A stretch of 6,614 nucleotides of DNA from Chloroflexota bacterium (GTDB lineage: Bacteria; Chloroflexota; Dehalococcoidia; SHYM01). Position 1 is the first letter of the stretch. Each line of letters begins with the position of its first letter. A model generated the notes under the pieces. That model had not been told where the DNA came from, did not search any database, and was given only the letters and a program-made list of their open reading frames with translations. The stretch spans positions 1 through 6,614 of the forward strand of contig JACQGV010000019.1 of assembly GCA_016199375.1 (NCBI GenBank), written 5' to 3'. Shown here piece after piece: positions 5,857 to 6,614 of the stretch. The translations under genes were made by a program, and so were the position numbers.

Positions 5857-6512
5857 CTGCCGGCTCCTTCGGCTGCGTTCGTGGGCGCTGTCTCCAGGGC
5901 CACCGCCGCCTCGGCCACGGCCGCCAGGGCGGGGTAGAACCGCAGCCGGGCATGCTCCCTGACTCGCGCTGCGAGCTGCGGGAGCCAGGGCGCCAGGTGC
6001 TCAGCTACGAACCTCGCCCGCGCGTCGGCGCAGACCTCGGCACGCTCCTGCCAGCCCTGCTCGCGGGCATAGACCTCCTTGGCGCACAGGGCGCCCAGGA
6101 ACTCCAGCTCGACGCAGAGGTGGTCGGCCAGCTCCTTGGCCTGGGACGACACCTGGAAGCCGAAGACGCCGTAAAACGAGGCCACGTCTGCCAGGTCGTG
6201 GATGGCCCCCAGACCTCGGTTCCGCCCGTAGGAGGACCCGTTGAGCGGGCAGAGGACGTTGCGCTGGAAAAGATAGGTATGTTCCCCCTCCAGCCGGGAT
6301 AAGTCCGTCCCCGTGCCTTCGCCCAGCGCCGCCTCCAGGGCCGGCAGCGCGGCCTCCAGGCCCAGGGCGCCCGCCAGGGCCCCCAGCTCACCCAGGTACT
6401 CGCCCGACGCCAGGGCCTCGCGCTGGGCTGCATCGGGGTAGGCAAAGCCCTGGGCCAGAAGGTGCGCCAGGCGCGCGCGGGCCATCAGCGTAGCGGTCGC
6501 AATGGCTGTCAA
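5853..6512 (-). CDS. TorD/DmsD/NarJ-family molybdoenzyme chaperone
   Basis: A 219-residue, mostly helical cytoplasmic protein of the length usual for the TorD-like redox-enzyme maturation chaperones. These bind the twin-arginine leader and/or apoprotein of molybdopterin oxidoreductases. Key family stretches are LEGEHTYLF (74-82), CPLNGSSYG (88-96, where relatives have CPPYES.Y), DVASFYGVFGF (109-119) and the hallmark DHLCVELEFL (130-139) followed by KEVYAREQGW. I chose the TTG at 6512 because AGGAGG lies 6 nt upstream. The ATG at 6485 (codon 10) is an alternative, but no good ribosome binding site precedes it. A longer reading to 6605 would translate the dispersed repeat. It overlaps the membrane protein by 4 nt. 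No molybdoenzyme gene is in the window, so its client must lie elsewhere or beyond 6614. Confidence 0.9.
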   Translation of the reverse strand: MTAIATATLMARARLAHLLAQGFAYPDAAQREALASGEYLGELGALAGALGLEAALPALEAALGEGTGTDLSRLEGEHTYLFQRNVLCPLNGSSYGRNRGLGAIHDLADVASFYGVFGFQVSSQAKELADHLCVELEFLGALCAKEVYAREQGWQERAEVCADARARFVAEHLAPWLPQLAARVREHARLRFYPALAAVAEAAVALETAPTNAAEGAGR

Positions 6513-6518
6513 GCTCCC

Positions 6519-6524
6519 CCTCCT
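6519..6524 (-). promoter_or_regulatory. Ribosome binding site fixing the TTG start of the chaperone
   Basis: A perfect AGGAGG on the minus strand lies 6 nt before the TTG at 6512. It decides the start over both the upstream extension through the repeat and the internal ATG at 6485. Confidence 0.7.
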
Positions 6525-6561
6525 AGCAGGCTGCTGAAAGCCCGTCGAACCATCCCCCTTG

Positions 6562-6587
6562 TCCCCCTTCCTCTTCGGGAAGGGGGA
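6562..6587. repeat. 10-bp perfect hairpin upstream of the chaperone gene
   Basis: Arms TCCCCCTTCC and GGAAGGGGGA flank TCTTCG. Its right arm merges into repeat copy B, so together they form a two-hairpin unit. It lies 50-75 nt upstream of the chaperone TTG start. It could be part of the dispersed repeat, a 3'-end hairpin for a gene beyond the window, or a leader structure. Confidence 0.5.
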
Positions 6588-6614
6588 GTTGAATCTGGGG
6601 GACACCCCCAGACC
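6576..6614. repeat. G/C-rich dispersed palindromic repeat, copy B (runs to window edge)
   Basis: It contains TCTGGGGG-ACA-CCCCCAGA (6594-6612), an 8-bp stem. Before it lies a purine-rich arm similar to that of copy A at 3052-3096, in the same orientation. The element may continue past the window end. It lies upstream of the chaperone gene, outside the chosen coding region. Confidence 0.55.

Noticed and set aside
4880..5953. Second minus-strand frame of about 357 codons overlapping the membrane protein
   Set aside because: It is Gly/Arg/Pro/Ala-rich without motifs and overlaps the better frame that has a ribosome binding site and membrane spans.
6513..6605. N-terminal extension of the TorD-like chaperone by 31 codons
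   Set aside because: It translates the intergenic hairpin and repeat. The TTG at 6512 has a perfect AGGAGG at ideal spacing.
1..6614. CRISPR array, tRNA, rRNA, insertion sequence or toxin-antitoxin locus
   Set aside because: No regularly spaced repeats, no tRNA or rRNA features, no transposase and no small toxin/antitoxin pair were seen on either strand.

Overview
The window is GC-rich bacterial DNA. Every supported gene lies on the minus strand, so transcription runs from position 6614 towards 1. No taxonomic marker gene is present. The A2-type haem-copper oxidase with an extended subunit I, the TorD-like chaperone, the PAS/LuxR regulator and the G/C-rich intergenic palindromes together suggest an uncultured, deep-branching, respiring lineage of the Chloroflexota kind. 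That placement is inference, not proof.

Upstream block (6512 to 3164). Five closely packed genes follow one another: a TorD/DmsD/NarJ-family chaperone (TTG start at 6512), a very Ala/Leu-rich polytopic membrane protein of unknown function (4-nt overlap), a DsrE-like protein, a FmdE-family protein with a C-terminal zinc ribbon, and a PAS-LuxR regulator (8-nt overlap). The spacing suggests one operon. The DsrE gene looks truncated at residue 82, but its frame continues through a single TGA for 39 more codons. Those codons encode the expected DsrE C-terminus. The TGA sits where the first Cys of the C-G-T-C motif belongs, and an 8-bp perfect hairpin of bacterial SECIS type follows it. I therefore read it as a selenocysteine-containing DsrE-like protein with a U-G-T-C redox motif. 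This is the most notable signal in the window.

Intergenic region (2935 to 3163). It contains no gene. It holds several inverted repeats, a G/C-rich palindrome shared with the 6576-6614 end of the window (a dispersed repeat), and a CRP/FNR-like operator candidate upstream of the oxidase genes.

Downstream block (2934 to 1). This is a cytochrome c oxidase operon in the order subunit II, subunit I, small subunit IV, subunit III (cut by the window edge). Subunit II has a complete CuA site and no fused cytochrome c domain. Subunit I has all haem and CuB ligands and the YSHPxVY signature of A2-type enzymes. Its K-channel lysine and serine positions appear to be hydrophobic, and it has about 80 extra N-terminal residues with two predicted membrane spans.

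Taken together, the cox operon encodes a terminal aerobic oxidase. The upstream operon looks like a redox or sulfur/molybdoenzyme accessory set: a chaperone for a molybdopterin enzyme, a thiol/selenol carrier, FmdE, a membrane component and its own Cys-rich sensor. No molybdoenzyme gene lies in the window, so its client is unknown.
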